DNA from: an uncultured Collinsella sp. | GTDB lineage: Bacteria; Actinomycetota; Coriobacteriia; Coriobacteriales; Coriobacteriaceae | Direction: 5' to 3' | DNA length: 64,000 nt | Assembly: GCA_902479135.1 (NCBI GenBank) | Contig: CABSNU010000007.1 | Location: forward strand, 1-64,000 | Shown: piece by piece, positions 43,468-52,737 of the stretch | How the letters are laid out: each line of letters opens with the position of its first letter | Numbering within the stretch: the first letter of the stretch is position 1 | Notes under the pieces: generated by a model | What the model saw: the letters and a program-made list of their open reading frames with translations, nothing else | Told to the model about the DNA's origin: nothing | Database searches by the model: none | Made by a program: the position numbers and the translations under genes

Positions 43468-44007
43468 ATGGATGCCCGCAAGGCCAAAAGCCGCGCCGCG
43501 ATCGTCGCGGCGTTCTCCGAACTCCTGCGCGAGGAGGACTACAGCAAGATCACCGTCGGCGACATCATCACGCGCGCTCACGTAGGCCGCGCGACATTCT
43601 ACGGTCTCTTTAAGAGCAAAGACGACCTACTCGCTGAGCTGGTGTGCGATATCTGCACCCATGCCCTCGACGATGACGGTACACCGCTCGATGATCCGCT
43701 CGTACAAGTCGAGCATATCCTCAACAACCTCTGGGAACGCCGCCAGGGCGTACGAGCCCTCGTAGCCGGCGCCGGCTCACGCGTCTTCGCCGACTGTCTC
43801 CGCAAGACCATCATGTCGCGCGCAGCCGAAACCGTCCCTACCGACCCAAACGGCCCCGCCGCCACCATGGACCGAAGCTTCCTGCTACACCACATAGCCT
43901 CAAGCTTCGTAGGAATGGTCCAATGGTGGGCCTGGCACAACTTCCAAGCAGATAAGAACGAAGTAGCCAAAGACTACCTCTCAGCCATAAAACCCCTCTT
44001 CACCTAA
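43468..44007 (+). CDS. TetR/AcrR family regulator
   Basis: A 179-residue TetR-type repressor with N-terminal helix-turn-helix (KITVGDIITRAHVGRATFYGLFKSKDDLLAEL) and a helical ligand-binding C-terminus. The ATG lies two bases past the larC stop, so it is in the larB-larC operon and is a candidate regulator of the locus. Ligand unknown. Confidence 0.88.
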   Translation: MDARKAKSRAAIVAAFSELLREEDYSKITVGDIITRAHVGRATFYGLFKSKDDLLAELVCDICTHALDDDGTPLDDPLVQVEHILNNLWERRQGVRALVAGAGSRVFADCLRKTIMSRAAETVPTDPNGPAATMDRSFLLHHIASSFVGMVQWWAWHNFQADKNEVAKDYLSAIKPLFT

Positions 44008-44164
44008 GTAAGAAGCTCATCCCAAATCATCGACCCAACCCAGGGCGCCGCGCATCCCAAAGTGTCGCTCACGCTTCAACGCCCCTACCAGCAACAAGCC
44101 CCTCCCATCCAAATTCAGATATATGTTGGGTTGCTTGTACGAACGCAACAAAGATCCCGCAGCT

Positions 44165-44283
44165 GGCCGCATGGGGTAACTTCCCAGCGCATTCCGCAGG
44201 ACGAAAGAACCCCCGCCGCACGAAGTGCGCAGCGGGGGTTCTTTCATGTCCGAGGACGCGCTGGGAAGTTACCCCATGCGGCC
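44165..44283. ncRNA. Nested structured element, copy 1
   Basis: Outer arms 44165-44190 and 44258-44283 are a perfect 26-bp complement; inner arms 44203-44216 and 44232-44245 a perfect 14-bp complement; the tip is CGCAC-GAA-GTGCG. Between the stems lie ATTCCGCAGG and TCCGAGGAC, shared with copy 2 at 46591-46717. It lies between convergent tetR and larD and begins 24 bases beyond larD on the minus strand. Terminator or structured RNA. Confidence 0.6.
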
Positions 44284-44307
44284 AACGGACAAATATGTAG
44301 CCTCGGA

Positions 44308-45039
44308 CTAGAACATACCCAAGAAACCGTGCACAAACAGTGCGGCCAGAGCGGCACCGACAAACGGAGCGATGCCAGGAACAAGCAGGCCGTACTTCCA
44401 GTTGTTGTCAGCCTTGTTCTTGATCGGCAGCACCTGATAGGCCATGCGAGGGCCAAGGTCACGAGCCTGGTTCATGGCGAAGCCGGTGATGCCGCCCATG
44501 CCCATGCCAACAGCCCAAACGATCAGGCCAACGCAGATGGCGAGCATCAGAACGTTCTCGCCGGCGCGGCTAGCGGCAGCAAGGATAGCGGTGATGAACA
44601 CAAAGGTGCAGATAGCCTCGCAGAAGAAGTTACGAGCATAGTTCGTGCCCTCGGTGGTGGGGTTGGTCGAGAAGATGTTGCGCTGGGCAATGGGGTCGAC
44701 GACGCCCTCGGAAGCCTTGAACTCATCGGCATACATCAACCAAGCGATTACGGCGCCCACAAAGCCGCCGAGCATATCGGCAATCATGAAGGGGATGCAG
44801 CTGCTCCACGGCACCAGGCCGACGATGCACTGGGCAAGAACCATAGCCGGGTTCATGCACACGGCGCCGCCAAAGACAAACAGGCAGACCGAGATGCCAA
44901 AAGACCAGGTGGTGATGGCAAACATGTGGCCGGAGCCCTGATACTTGGTGCCCTTGAGCACGGTATCGCAGTGCACGCCCACGCCAAAGATGATCATGAG
45001 GGCCGTTGCGCCGAATTCGCAGAGGAGTTTGGTAAGCAT
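44308..45039 (-). CDS. larD: LarD-like lactate channel (aquaporin/GlpF family)
   Basis: A 243-residue MIP-family channel with six helices and two half-helices. The first NPA motif is intact (CMNPAMVLAQ) but the second reads NQA (FAMNQARDLGPR), where GlpF has NPA. LarD homologues move lactic acid, fitting the neighbouring larA. It is 49 bases downstream of larA on the same strand. The ATG has AAAGATAAGG-type spacing upstream, weak. Confidence 0.85.
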   Translation of the reverse strand: MLTKLLCEFGATALMIIFGVGVHCDTVLKGTKYQGSGHMFAITTWSFGISVCLFVFGGAVCMNPAMVLAQCIVGLVPWSSCIPFMIADMLGGFVGAVIAWLMYADEFKASEGVVDPIAQRNIFSTNPTTEGTNYARNFFCEAICTFVFITAILAAASRAGENVLMLAICVGLIVWAVGMGMGGITGFAMNQARDLGPRMAYQVLPIKNKADNNWKYGLLVPGIAPFVGAALAALFVHGFLGMF

Positions 45040-45088
45040 AAAACCTTATCTTTCTTGTCGGTTATAAACGATTCGTTTAGGCCGCGTA

Positions 45089-46366
45089 CTAGTGCTGAGC
45101 GACGACAACGCCCAGGCCATCGGGAATGACGGCCACCTTGGCATCGGCACCCTTCATCTCAAAGGCGAGCTTGAGCGCCTCCTCGAGGGTGTTGACCGGC
45201 GTCATGTGCATATCCTTGATCATCTGGTGATCGCACAGATCGGTGACCATGATCACAGGGTGATGCGCCAGGATGCGGGCAAAGATCTGGCTCGTCCACT
45301 GGTCGGGCAGGGTCTCGTCCTTAGGACGGTCGATGCAGGCGCGCTCAAACTCTGCCGGATCATTGTCGGCGATGTTGTGATAGAAGCCCTCGCCACCGTG
45401 ACCGTCGGCACAGCCGGCGACGTCGATGATCACACCGCCCTCGGGAAGCGTAGCCTCGGCAGAGCACATGCCCTTCACGGCCTGGTAGATGTTCTGGTCG
45501 AGCGGGTAGCCGCCGTTGGTGGTGATGGCAATCTCGCACTCAACGGGCTCAACGCCGGCAAGGCTCTTCACGAACTCACAGCCGGCCTCGTGCGCCTTGT
45601 GAATGTCGCCGGCAAAGGAGCCGATGACCTCGTGCTTGCCGTTGAGCACCACGTTAAGCACAAAGGCAAGGTGAGCCATCTCGGCAGCGGCAAACATGTC
45701 CTCGCTCACGTGGTTGTGGCACAGGTTGCCGGCACGCGAGTGGGAATCATTCACAAACTGACCGTTGTGGTTGTACATGATGGTCTTGTAGCTGGCGATG
45801 CCAGGCAGGACGGACTTGCGGCTACCAGAGAAACCGGCAAAGAAGTGCGGCTCAATAAAGCCCTCGGCAAGCAGCAGATCGCAATCGGCGGCAATCTTGT
45901 TGATGATGCACTCGCCACCGGAAGGCAGGGTGCCGATCTTTTTCATCATGCTGTCGTCAGTCGCGACGTGCATAACGATTTCCTCGTTGGCAACGATCTC
46001 CTCGCCGTACTTGTTGACGAGCTCCTCGTGCGTCGACGGACGGTGCATACCCGTAGCAACCAAAATACGCACGCGAGCCTCGGGCGCAGCGGAATGGATG
46101 TGATGCAGCAGAATAGGCATCGTCACACGCGAGGGAACGGGGCGCGTATGATCGGAGCTAATGATGACAATATCCTTCTTGCCAGCACAAAGCTCCTCGA
46201 GCGAAGGCGAGCCATAAGGGTTGGCAAGTGACTCCTCTACCAGCTCTTCCTGTGATTTTGTAGTCTTAAACTCGTTTTGATGACCTTCCATCACACCCGC
46301 GAAGTTCTTATCCTCGAGCTCCAGATGCAACGTCTTGTGGTCAAACGGCAGTTCACATTCAAACAA
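45089..46366 (-). CDS. larA: Nickel-dependent lactate racemase LarA
   Basis: A 425-residue LarA that interconverts L- and D-lactate with a nickel-pincer nucleotide. Features: SSDHTRPVPS, EPHFFAGFSGSRKSVLPG (the Lys here is the one that carries the cofactor in L. plantarum LarA) and GKHEVIGSFAGD. The ATG is not where the longest frame begins; the likely start is TTG at 46366 (LFECELPFDHKTLHL), with GGAAGAGGG nine bases upstream, giving the length of known LarA. Needs LarB, LarC and LarE; LarE is not in the window. Confidence 0.92.
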   Translation of the reverse strand: MFECELPFDHKTLHLELEDKNFAGVMEGHQNEFKTTKSQEELVEESLANPYGSPSLEELCAGKKDIVIISSDHTRPVPSRVTMPILLHHIHSAAPEARVRILVATGMHRPSTHEELVNKYGEEIVANEEIVMHVATDDSMMKKIGTLPSGGECIINKIAADCDLLLAEGFIEPHFFAGFSGSRKSVLPGIASYKTIMYNHNGQFVNDSHSRAGNLCHNHVSEDMFAAAEMAHLAFVLNVVLNGKHEVIGSFAGDIHKAHEAGCEFVKSLAGVEPVECEIAITTNGGYPLDQNIYQAVKGMCSAEATLPEGGVIIDVAGCADGHGGEGFYHNIADNDPAEFERACIDRPKDETLPDQWTSQIFARILAHHPVIMVTDLCDHQMIKDMHMTPVNTLEEALKLAFEMKGADAKVAVIPDGLGVVVAQH

Positions 46367-46495
46367 TGATGAGCGCCCTCTTCCTTTCAACTGACACACT
46401 AGATAAACCGTTGGAAGGATACGCCGCTCACCGAAAAACACCACCGTCCACCGACTCATTAACACAACGTTCATATTTGACCCACAACAAAACAA

Positions 46496-46519
46496 CCGCG
46501 ATCCCAAACGGGACCGCGG
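46496..46519 (-). terminator. Terminator downstream of ppc
   Basis: Stem CCGCGATCCC/GGGACCGCGG with an AAAC loop, followed on the minus strand by TTGTTTTGTTG. It lies between the structured element copy 2 and larA, so it likely ends the ppc transcript before the larA promoter region (about 46370-46490). Confidence 0.75.
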
Positions 46520-46590
46520 CCGCTACAGTCGTAAGGCGAGAAGCGCGCCATTCTTCTCCTCAGCTTTAATTCCAGAAGACCGAGGACGAA

Positions 46591-46717
46591 GGGGCCCGAA
46601 GGGTTTCCCTCTGAATGCATTCCGCAGCACGAAGCCCCCTTATCCGCAGCTCCGAAGGAGCAGGATAAGGGGGCTTCAAGTGCGAGGACGCATTCAGAGG
46701 GAAACCCTTCGGGTCCC
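46591..46717. ncRNA. Nested structured element, copy 2
   Basis: Outer arms 46591-46618 and 46690-46717 (one G-T pair), inner arms 46631-46645 and 46663-46677 (perfect 15 bp), tip GCTCC-GAA-GGAGC. The stems share no sequence with copy 1, but the core does: ATTCCGCAG on the left and CGAGGACGC on the right. GCAC/GTGC here replaces GGAC/GTCC of copy 1, a compensatory change. It begins 24 bases past the ppc stop on the minus strand. Confidence 0.6.
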
Positions 46718-46740
46718 GGTGAGAGCCACAGGGCTATCGA

Positions 46741-49566
46741 TTACCCCGTGTTCTGCAATCCTGCCGAGACGCCGGTCACAGTCGAAAGAATCAGGCTCAT
46801 GTACTCGGCCTTCTTCTCCTCCGTCATCTCGTCCTGGTTCATACGCACCTCGCGAAGGGCGCGGACCTGGGCGATGGATAGAGCGTCGACATAGGGGTTA
46901 CGCACGCGGACGGCGCAGCCGAGCACGCGACGACGCTGCAGCGGCCATTCATCACCGACGATGGCAAGGACCCACTTACGGGTGAGCTGCATCTCGGTAA
47001 AGACCTTCTTGGACAGATCCTGGCGATCGCCCAGGTGCAGATACATCTTGGCGATGCGCTGGTCGGTCTTGGCGATCGACATCTCGATGTTGTCGATAAA
47101 GGTGCGGAAGAACGGCCACTCCTGGTAGGCAGCCTTGAGCTGGTCCAGATCGCCAAACTGCTCGCAGGCGGTACCCAGGCCGTACCAGGCGGCCAGATTG
47201 ATGCGCGCCTGGCTCCAGCTGAAGATCCAGGGAATGGTACGCAGGTCGTCGAGCGACTTGGCACCCAAACCGCGCTTGGCGGGACGCGAGCCGATCGGCA
47301 GCAGACCGACCTCGGTCAGCGGCGTCACGGTCGAGAACCACGGTGTAAAGTCCTCGGTGTTCAGCAGGTCCAGATAGCGCTCGTGGCTTGCGGCGTTGAG
47401 CTTCTCGGCCATACCCCAGAACTTCTGCGTGGTCTCGGTGTTGGTCTTCTCGACACTCGGGGCCGACTGCAAAAGCGTTGCGGCGGCAACGGACTCAACA
47501 TGGCGCTGAGCCAGCGTGCGGTTGCCGTAACGGGCAAAGATGACCTCGCCCTGCTCGGTGAGCTTAAAGAAGCAGTTGACCGAACCCTTGGGCTGCGCCA
47601 GCACGGCCTTGTTGGCCGGACCGCCGCCACGGCCCACGGCACCGCCGCGGCCGTGCATGAGCACCAGGTCGATATCGTTCTTCTCGGCCCACTTGGCGAT
47701 GCGCTCCTGCGCGGAGTGCAGCGCGAGCATGGCCGTGGTAGGACCGGCATCCTTGGAGGAGTCGGAATAGCCCAGCATGACCTCCATGCGGCGGTTGGTC
47801 TGGGCAAGGCGCTTTTGCACCACGGGCAGCGTAAGCATCTGGTCGAGCACGTCGACACAGCCCTCGAGGTCCTCGAGCTGCTCGAACAGCGGAATCACGT
47901 CGAGCTCGGGGACATCCTCCTCATGTGCGAAGGACAGGTGGGCAAGCTCAAAGACGTCGGCCACATGCTGGGCGCTCTTGGTGAACGAGATGATGTAGCG
48001 GTGCGCCATCTTCTTGCCGTAGCGCTTTTGGATGGAACCGATGGCACGGAAGGTATCGATGACCTCGCGCGTCATGGACTGCAGGTCGCCATGGATACCG
48101 TTCTCGTGGATATCCTTGAGGGCGCGGGCGTGCACCACGGAGTGCTGACGGAACTCCATCTCGACCATGTGGAAGCCGAAGGACTCGACCTGCCAGATGA
48201 TGGTCTGGACCGGGCCGTAGGCGGCACGGACGGCACCGCAGGCGGCCAGCGAGCGCTGGACGACGCGCAGGTCATCCAGGAACTCGTCTGCGCTGTGATA
48301 CATGGTGTCGGTGATACGGCGCACGGTGGCGTTCAGACGGTCGGCCATGACGAGCATGACGGCGCGATGCGGCTCGTGCTCAGAGATCAGCTCGGCGCGG
48401 GCCGTGTACTGGGTGCTCATCTCGACCTGATGGTTCCACAGGTTGATGAGCTCGGCAGAAGGCTTGCTGTAGGTGGCCTCGAGCGTGAGGTTGCGACCGA
48501 TGCGGCGACACTTGTCCTCGAGCTTGAGCACCATGTGGGTGAAGTACTTGGCGGCGACCTCACGGCTCACCTTGGCGGTGACGTTGGGGTTACCGTCGCG
48601 GTCGGAACCGATCCAGCTGCCGGGATGGAAGAACGCCGGGCACAGCGGCGGCACGGTACCGGCCTTGTCGCCCAGCACCCAGTCGTCAAAACGACGATAG
48701 ATGACGGGGATAACGTCGAACAGCGTGTTATCGAAGATGTCGACGATGGTATCGGCTTCCTCGACCGGCGTGGGCTTCTTGAGCGCGATGGGGCTCGTAC
48801 GCACCAGGGCGTCGATTTCCTGCAGCATATGGCGCTCGTTCTCCACCAGGTCGGAGCCGCCCAGACGCGGACGCTCCTCCAGCAGGTTGGAGATACGGCG
48901 AATCTTGCCCTCGACGGCCTTGCGACGGGCCTCGGTGGGATGTGCGGTAAAGACAGGGTGGAACTCGAGCTTGTCGAGCAGCTCGTTGGCACCCTCGACG
49001 CCCAGCTCATTCACCAGCTGGTGATAGGCGACGGTGAGCTCGTTGGCGGGATCGACCTCGGTATCGGTCGACGCACCGGCCTCGCGCTCGCGCAGCTGCG
49101 CCACACGGTAGTTCTCCTCCGACAGGTTTGCCAGATGGAAGAAGCTCGTAAAGGCGCGAACGATGACCTGCTGCTTATCGAGCGGCAGACTGTCGATCAA
49201 ATCGACGACCTCACGAAATGCCACGGCAGTGGGCTCGTCGGCGGTGGGCACGCCCTGCTCGTCGACGGCCTCGTCGGCAGCGCGGGTACCGGGGTTGCCG
49301 GCATTGGCCACAATCTCGGCCGACAGGATTTTGTCGAACAGGTCCGCGATCTCAGGATCATACTCGCTAAGCACACGACGCTCCAGGCGCAGGAACAACG
49401 CCAGATTGTCGCGCAGCTCCTCGGGGATCTCGATCTCGGCGAGACGCTCCCTGGACTCGGCATTCGAGCCGATTCGGTTAACGAGGCGGTTGACCACGGC
49501 AGCGACGCGCGCCGCGGCTTCGGGTACAGACTGGTTGCTTAGGTTCTCAGCCACGTTTCCTCCCAT
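46741..49566 (-). CDS. ppc: Phosphoenolpyruvate carboxylase
   Basis: A 941-residue PEP carboxylase that forms oxaloacetate from PEP and bicarbonate, an anaplerotic step. Motifs: VFTAHPTEARRKAV with catalytic His, GYSDSSKDAG, LMHGRGGAVGRGGGP and the conserved C-terminal QNTG. The start is uncertain: ATG at 49566 has GGAGG only one base upstream, and a GTG four codons later (49554) is also plausible. A long minus-strand gap of structure follows it. Confidence 0.95.
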   Translation of the reverse strand: MGGNVAENLSNQSVPEAAARVAAVVNRLVNRIGSNAESRERLAEIEIPEELRDNLALFLRLERRVLSEYDPEIADLFDKILSAEIVANAGNPGTRAADEAVDEQGVPTADEPTAVAFREVVDLIDSLPLDKQQVIVRAFTSFFHLANLSEENYRVAQLREREAGASTDTEVDPANELTVAYHQLVNELGVEGANELLDKLEFHPVFTAHPTEARRKAVEGKIRRISNLLEERPRLGGSDLVENERHMLQEIDALVRTSPIALKKPTPVEEADTIVDIFDNTLFDVIPVIYRRFDDWVLGDKAGTVPPLCPAFFHPGSWIGSDRDGNPNVTAKVSREVAAKYFTHMVLKLEDKCRRIGRNLTLEATYSKPSAELINLWNHQVEMSTQYTARAELISEHEPHRAVMLVMADRLNATVRRITDTMYHSADEFLDDLRVVQRSLAACGAVRAAYGPVQTIIWQVESFGFHMVEMEFRQHSVVHARALKDIHENGIHGDLQSMTREVIDTFRAIGSIQKRYGKKMAHRYIISFTKSAQHVADVFELAHLSFAHEEDVPELDVIPLFEQLEDLEGCVDVLDQMLTLPVVQKRLAQTNRRMEVMLGYSDSSKDAGPTTAMLALHSAQERIAKWAEKNDIDLVLMHGRGGAVGRGGGPANKAVLAQPKGSVNCFFKLTEQGEVIFARYGNRTLAQRHVESVAAATLLQSAPSVEKTNTETTQKFWGMAEKLNAASHERYLDLLNTEDFTPWFSTVTPLTEVGLLPIGSRPAKRGLGAKSLDDLRTIPWIFSWSQARINLAAWYGLGTACEQFGDLDQLKAAYQEWPFFRTFIDNIEMSIAKTDQRIAKMYLHLGDRQDLSKKVFTEMQLTRKWVLAIVGDEWPLQRRRVLGCAVRVRNPYVDALSIAQVRALREVRMNQDEMTEEKKAEYMSLILSTVTGVSAGLQNTG

Positions 49567-49718
49567 TCCTCCTTCTATGCACGTAACATGCGGTATTCAT
49601 TATAGGCGCTTGAGAAATACTTTCGACACTGATTGCGCTTTACCACACAAAAGTATTTTCTGCATTGCAAGGGTTTTTGCCCTAAATGGTCGTATTTCTC
49701 GGTGGACGGCATACACAA

Positions 49719-49754
49719 ACGGGGGCATTCCGCATAAATGCGAAACACCCCCGT
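49719..49754 (-). terminator. Terminator of hisS
   Basis: Stem ACGGGGG/CCCCCGT with an inner GCAT/ATGC, followed on the minus strand by TTTGTGT. It lies 58 bases past the hisS stop. Confidence 0.75.
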
Positions 49755-49811
49755 AACAATCGCTCGGCGCAAGCGGGACGTGTTAGCGGGTCCGCAGCTC
49801 AAAAAGATGCG

Positions 49812-51125
49812 CTACAGGCGCTTGCGAACCGCCTCGACGACGTTGGCCAGATCGGCAAGAACCTCTTCGTGGCTCTCCATGTCGCGCACCTTGACCTTGC
49901 CGGCGGCAAGCTCGTCGCCGCCCAGGACCAGGATGAGCTTGGCGCCCACCTTATCGGCCTGTTTAAACTGGGCCTTAAGCGAACGGCCCTGATAGTCGGC
50001 CTCGGTCACGATGCCTGCGGCGCGAAGCTCCTGCGTAATGGCAAAGACGTTCTGGCGCAGTTCCTTGCCGGCGTTGGCGACATAGACGCACGGGGCCTCC
50101 TCGGCACCCAGATCGCTGCCAAAGGCCTGCAGGGCCAGCATGGCGCGCTCAAAACCGACGGCAAAGCCGACGCCCGCCGTGGGCTTGCCACCCTCGAGCT
50201 CGACCAGGCCATCGTAGCGGCCGCCGCCGCCGATGGAGCCGACGCCGGCGCCAGGGGCCTCGACCTCAAAGACAGTACGGGTGTAGTAGTCCAGGCCGCG
50301 CACCAAGGTGGGATCCTCGACATACTCGATACCGGCGGCATCCAGATAGCGCTTGACCTGCTCGTAGTGCTCGCGGCACTCGTCGCACAGGTTGTCACCC
50401 ATCAGCGGAGCCTCGGCCATGATCTCGCGGCAATGGTCGTTCTTGCAGTCGAAGGCACGCAGCGGGTTGAGCTCGGCGCGCTCGCGGCACTCGTCGCACA
50501 TCTCGTCTGCGTGATCGAGGATGAACTGCTTAACCTGCTCGCGGTAAGCCGGACGGCACTGGGCGTCACCCATCGAGTTGATGAGCAGACGAAGCTTGGA
50601 AAGATCGAAGCCCAGGCGCTTGTAGAACTCCATGAGCATGATGATGCACTCGGCGTCTGCCGCCGGATCGGGAGCGCCGAGCCACTCGATGCCCACCTGG
50701 TGGAACTGGCGCAGGCGGCCCTTCTGGGGACGCTCGCCGCGGAACATGGCCTCGGCGTAGTACGCCTTAAACGGCGTGGAGCCCTGGGGCACCAGATTGT
50801 TCTCGACGACGGCGCGTACCACGCCGGCCGTGCCCTCGGGGCGAAGCGCCAGGCGCTGCTTGGGCTTGAGTTTGGTGTCGGTGCCCTCGGCAAAGACGCG
50901 CTCCAGGTTGGCACCGCTGAACACGCGGAACATTTCCTTGCGCACGACGTCGGTCGACTGGCCGATACCGTGGACAAACACGTCCACCTGCTCGATCGCG
51001 GGCGTCTCGATAGGCTTAAAGCCAAACGGCTCGAACACGCCGGCCGCAATCTGCTGCATCTTTTGCCAGGCGCGCATCTCGGCGCCGATAAGGTCGCGGG
51101 TTCCCTCCGCCTTCTGTGCCTGCAT
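49812..51125 (-). CDS. hisS: Histidyl-tRNA synthetase
   Basis: A 437-residue class II HisRS. Motif 2 (YAEAMFRGERPQKGRLRQFHQVGIE), histidine-specific LVRGLDYYTRTVFEVE and GGGGRYDGLVE, and motif 3 (GVGFAVGFERAML) are present. A C-terminal anticodon-binding domain (about 340-437) follows. I chose ATG 51125 with AAAGGTG seven bases upstream; a TTG two codons earlier is less likely. Confidence 0.96.
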   Translation of the reverse strand: MQAQKAEGTRDLIGAEMRAWQKMQQIAAGVFEPFGFKPIETPAIEQVDVFVHGIGQSTDVVRKEMFRVFSGANLERVFAEGTDTKLKPKQRLALRPEGTAGVVRAVVENNLVPQGSTPFKAYYAEAMFRGERPQKGRLRQFHQVGIEWLGAPDPAADAECIIMLMEFYKRLGFDLSKLRLLINSMGDAQCRPAYREQVKQFILDHADEMCDECRERAELNPLRAFDCKNDHCREIMAEAPLMGDNLCDECREHYEQVKRYLDAAGIEYVEDPTLVRGLDYYTRTVFEVEAPGAGVGSIGGGGRYDGLVELEGGKPTAGVGFAVGFERAMLALQAFGSDLGAEEAPCVYVANAGKELRQNVFAITQELRAAGIVTEADYQGRSLKAQFKQADKVGAKLILVLGGDELAAGKVKVRDMESHEEVLADLANVVEAVRKRL

Positions 51126-51188
51126 GGGCAAACACCTTTCTTTTGTATCGCGTCATAGGTAGTGGACATTATACGGCACAAACACAAA

Positions 51189-51252
51189 CAGCGGCGGCGC
51201 GTCTGACCGAACGAGGGTATGGGGACTCGTTCGGCCAGACGCGCCGCCGCTG
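51189..51252. repeat. 27-bp hairpin upstream of hisS
   Basis: Arms 51189-51215 and 51226-51252 are 27 bases long with one A/C mismatch and a ten-base loop, GC-rich (core GGCGGCGCGTCTG). It starts 64 bases before the hisS ATG. It could be a terminator for the upstream gene or a leader element; no T-box motif is seen. Confidence 0.7.
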
Positions 51253-51257
51253 TATGT

Positions 51258-51319
51258 GATCCCTATTCCTCCATCCCCAAGGGATCACGTGGTCCGAAGG
51301 GGACGGAGGAAAAGGGATC
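51258..51319. repeat. Hairpin with GATCCC arms (R4-like)
   Basis: Arms 51258-51278 and 51299-51319 are 21 bases with two mismatches. The CTCCATCCCCAAGGGATCA string is repeated almost exactly at 60690-60709 with CTCCGTCCCC. Confidence 0.6.
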
Positions 51320-51335
51320 ATTTCGTAGGCCCGTA

Positions 51336-51389
51336 GCCGCCTTGGAAACCGAATGATGGTACGAGCATCCATTCGGCTTCCAAGGCGGC
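51336..51389. terminator. Hairpin downstream of the MFS permease
   Basis: Stem GCCGCCTTGGAA/TTCCAAGGCGGC, then an inner CCGAATG/CATTCGG, loop between. It lies 40 bases beyond the MFS stop on the minus strand, so it is probably its terminator, though no clear T-run follows. Confidence 0.5.
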
Positions 51390-51429
51390 CACGGACAGAA
51401 CGGGGCGAACAGAAAAGAGCGACGGGCGT

Positions 51430-52734
51430 CTACTCCCCCGCCACGCTTGCGCGCAGCTTGGCGGCGATGGGCTCCGAGGCCAGCAGGAATACGAGCATGA
51501 CCACGGAGCACGCCAGGCACACGATCCAGGTGCTCGCAAAGGAGCCCGTGGCATCGAACAGCACGCCCGAGACAATGGCGCCCACGGTGCCGCCGACCAT
51601 CTCGAGCGAGGTGATAGTGCCCGTGACCTTGCCGAGGTCGGCCATGCCAAACTGCTTGGACGCGGCGATGGTAGGCGTGATGGTGCCCATGCACGTTCCG
51701 ATACCAAAGCTCACAGCGGCGACAATAGGACCGAGGTCCGTCGTCGGGAAGCACAGCGCCACGCAGGCGATAATGCACGCAACGGAGCCAAGGATATTGC
51801 CAAAGCGCAGGCCAAAGCGGTCATAGATCGCACCGAGCGAAATTTTGGCGATAACGACGGTAACCATGTAGGCCGAAAGTACGGTACCCGCCCACATGGG
51901 ATCGTGGCCGCCCGTGACAATCTTGGCGCCGTTGACGGTAACACTCGTCATGTTGGTGACCTGGTTGGGCAAGATGGCGCCGTTAACGAGACCCATAAAG
52001 AGGAAGGCGACGACAAGCAGCCAAAACGCCGGGCTCTTCTTGATACGAGACCAGCCGACGCTAACCTCGGGCGCCGTGTGCTCGTCCTTGTCGCCAGCCG
52101 TCGAGACGGACGGATCGCCCGGGTTCTCACCGAGCGGCTTAAGGCCGATCTCGGAAGGCTTGGTGCGGAAGGAATAGGCCGTGATGGGCAGTGCCGCCAC
52201 CATGCAGACGGCAGCGAGTACCAGGAACGCAGAGCGCCAGCCCACACTCACGATAAGCGAGCTCACGATCGGCGAGAGAATAGCGCCGCCAAAGCCCGAG
52301 CCCGAAAGTGCGATGGAGATGGCAAGGCCTCGCTTGGCGGTAAACCAGTTGGCGGTCACTAGGCTGATGAGCAGGCGGGTCGAGGCCACAGCGAAGCAGC
52401 CCGAGACGGCAAAGAGCACGTAGACCTGCCACAGCTCACCGACAAAGCTCATGCCGGCAAGCACCGCCGAGGTAGCGATAACGGTGAGCGAGCCCAATAT
52501 GCGGCCACTCACCTTATCGGCAACATGGCCGATAACGAGCGAACCCACGACGCTCACCACGGTGGAGATAGCGTTGGAGATGTTGTACTGGGCAAGCGTA
52601 ATCCCGAGGTCGCTGACGATGAGCGGCTGGAACAGGCTCATGCAGTTGACGAAAATCGTGTAGCACGTGGCCATAATCACGAAGCCGGAGGTCACCACGA
52701 GCCAGCCGGGGAAGAACTTACGTTGCTGGGGCAT
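51430..52734 (-). CDS. MFS transporter, OFA/oxalate-formate antiporter-like
   Basis: A 434-residue, 12-helix major facilitator protein, with sequence style of the OFA/monocarboxylate group (FFPGWLVVTSGFVIMATCYTIFVNCMSLFQPLI, then AKRGLAISIALSGSGFGGAIL). The ATG has AGGAGT upstream and starts three bases after the M20 hydrolase stop, so both are in one operon. It may import the amidated or acylated compounds that the hydrolase cleaves. Confidence 0.85.
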   Translation of the reverse strand: MPQQRKFFPGWLVVTSGFVIMATCYTIFVNCMSLFQPLIVSDLGITLAQYNISNAISTVVSVVGSLVIGHVADKVSGRILGSLTVIATSAVLAGMSFVGELWQVYVLFAVSGCFAVASTRLLISLVTANWFTAKRGLAISIALSGSGFGGAILSPIVSSLIVSVGWRSAFLVLAAVCMVAALPITAYSFRTKPSEIGLKPLGENPGDPSVSTAGDKDEHTAPEVSVGWSRIKKSPAFWLLVVAFLFMGLVNGAILPNQVTNMTSVTVNGAKIVTGGHDPMWAGTVLSAYMVTVVIAKISLGAIYDRFGLRFGNILGSVACIIACVALCFPTTDLGPIVAAVSFGIGTCMGTITPTIAASKQFGMADLGKVTGTITSLEMVGGTVGAIVSGVLFDATGSFASTWIVCLACSVVMLVFLLASEPIAAKLRASVAGE

Positions 52735-52737
52735 TGG

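Noticed and set aside
43440..43540. Frameshift continuation of larC into LarC2
   Set aside because: No LarC2-like sequence in any frame; the region is clearly the N-terminus of a TetR protein.
51126..51260. T-box riboswitch before hisS
   Set aside because: No T-box sequence (such as the TGG-NNN bulge and AGGGTGGTACCGCG core) is seen; only a GC-rich hairpin.
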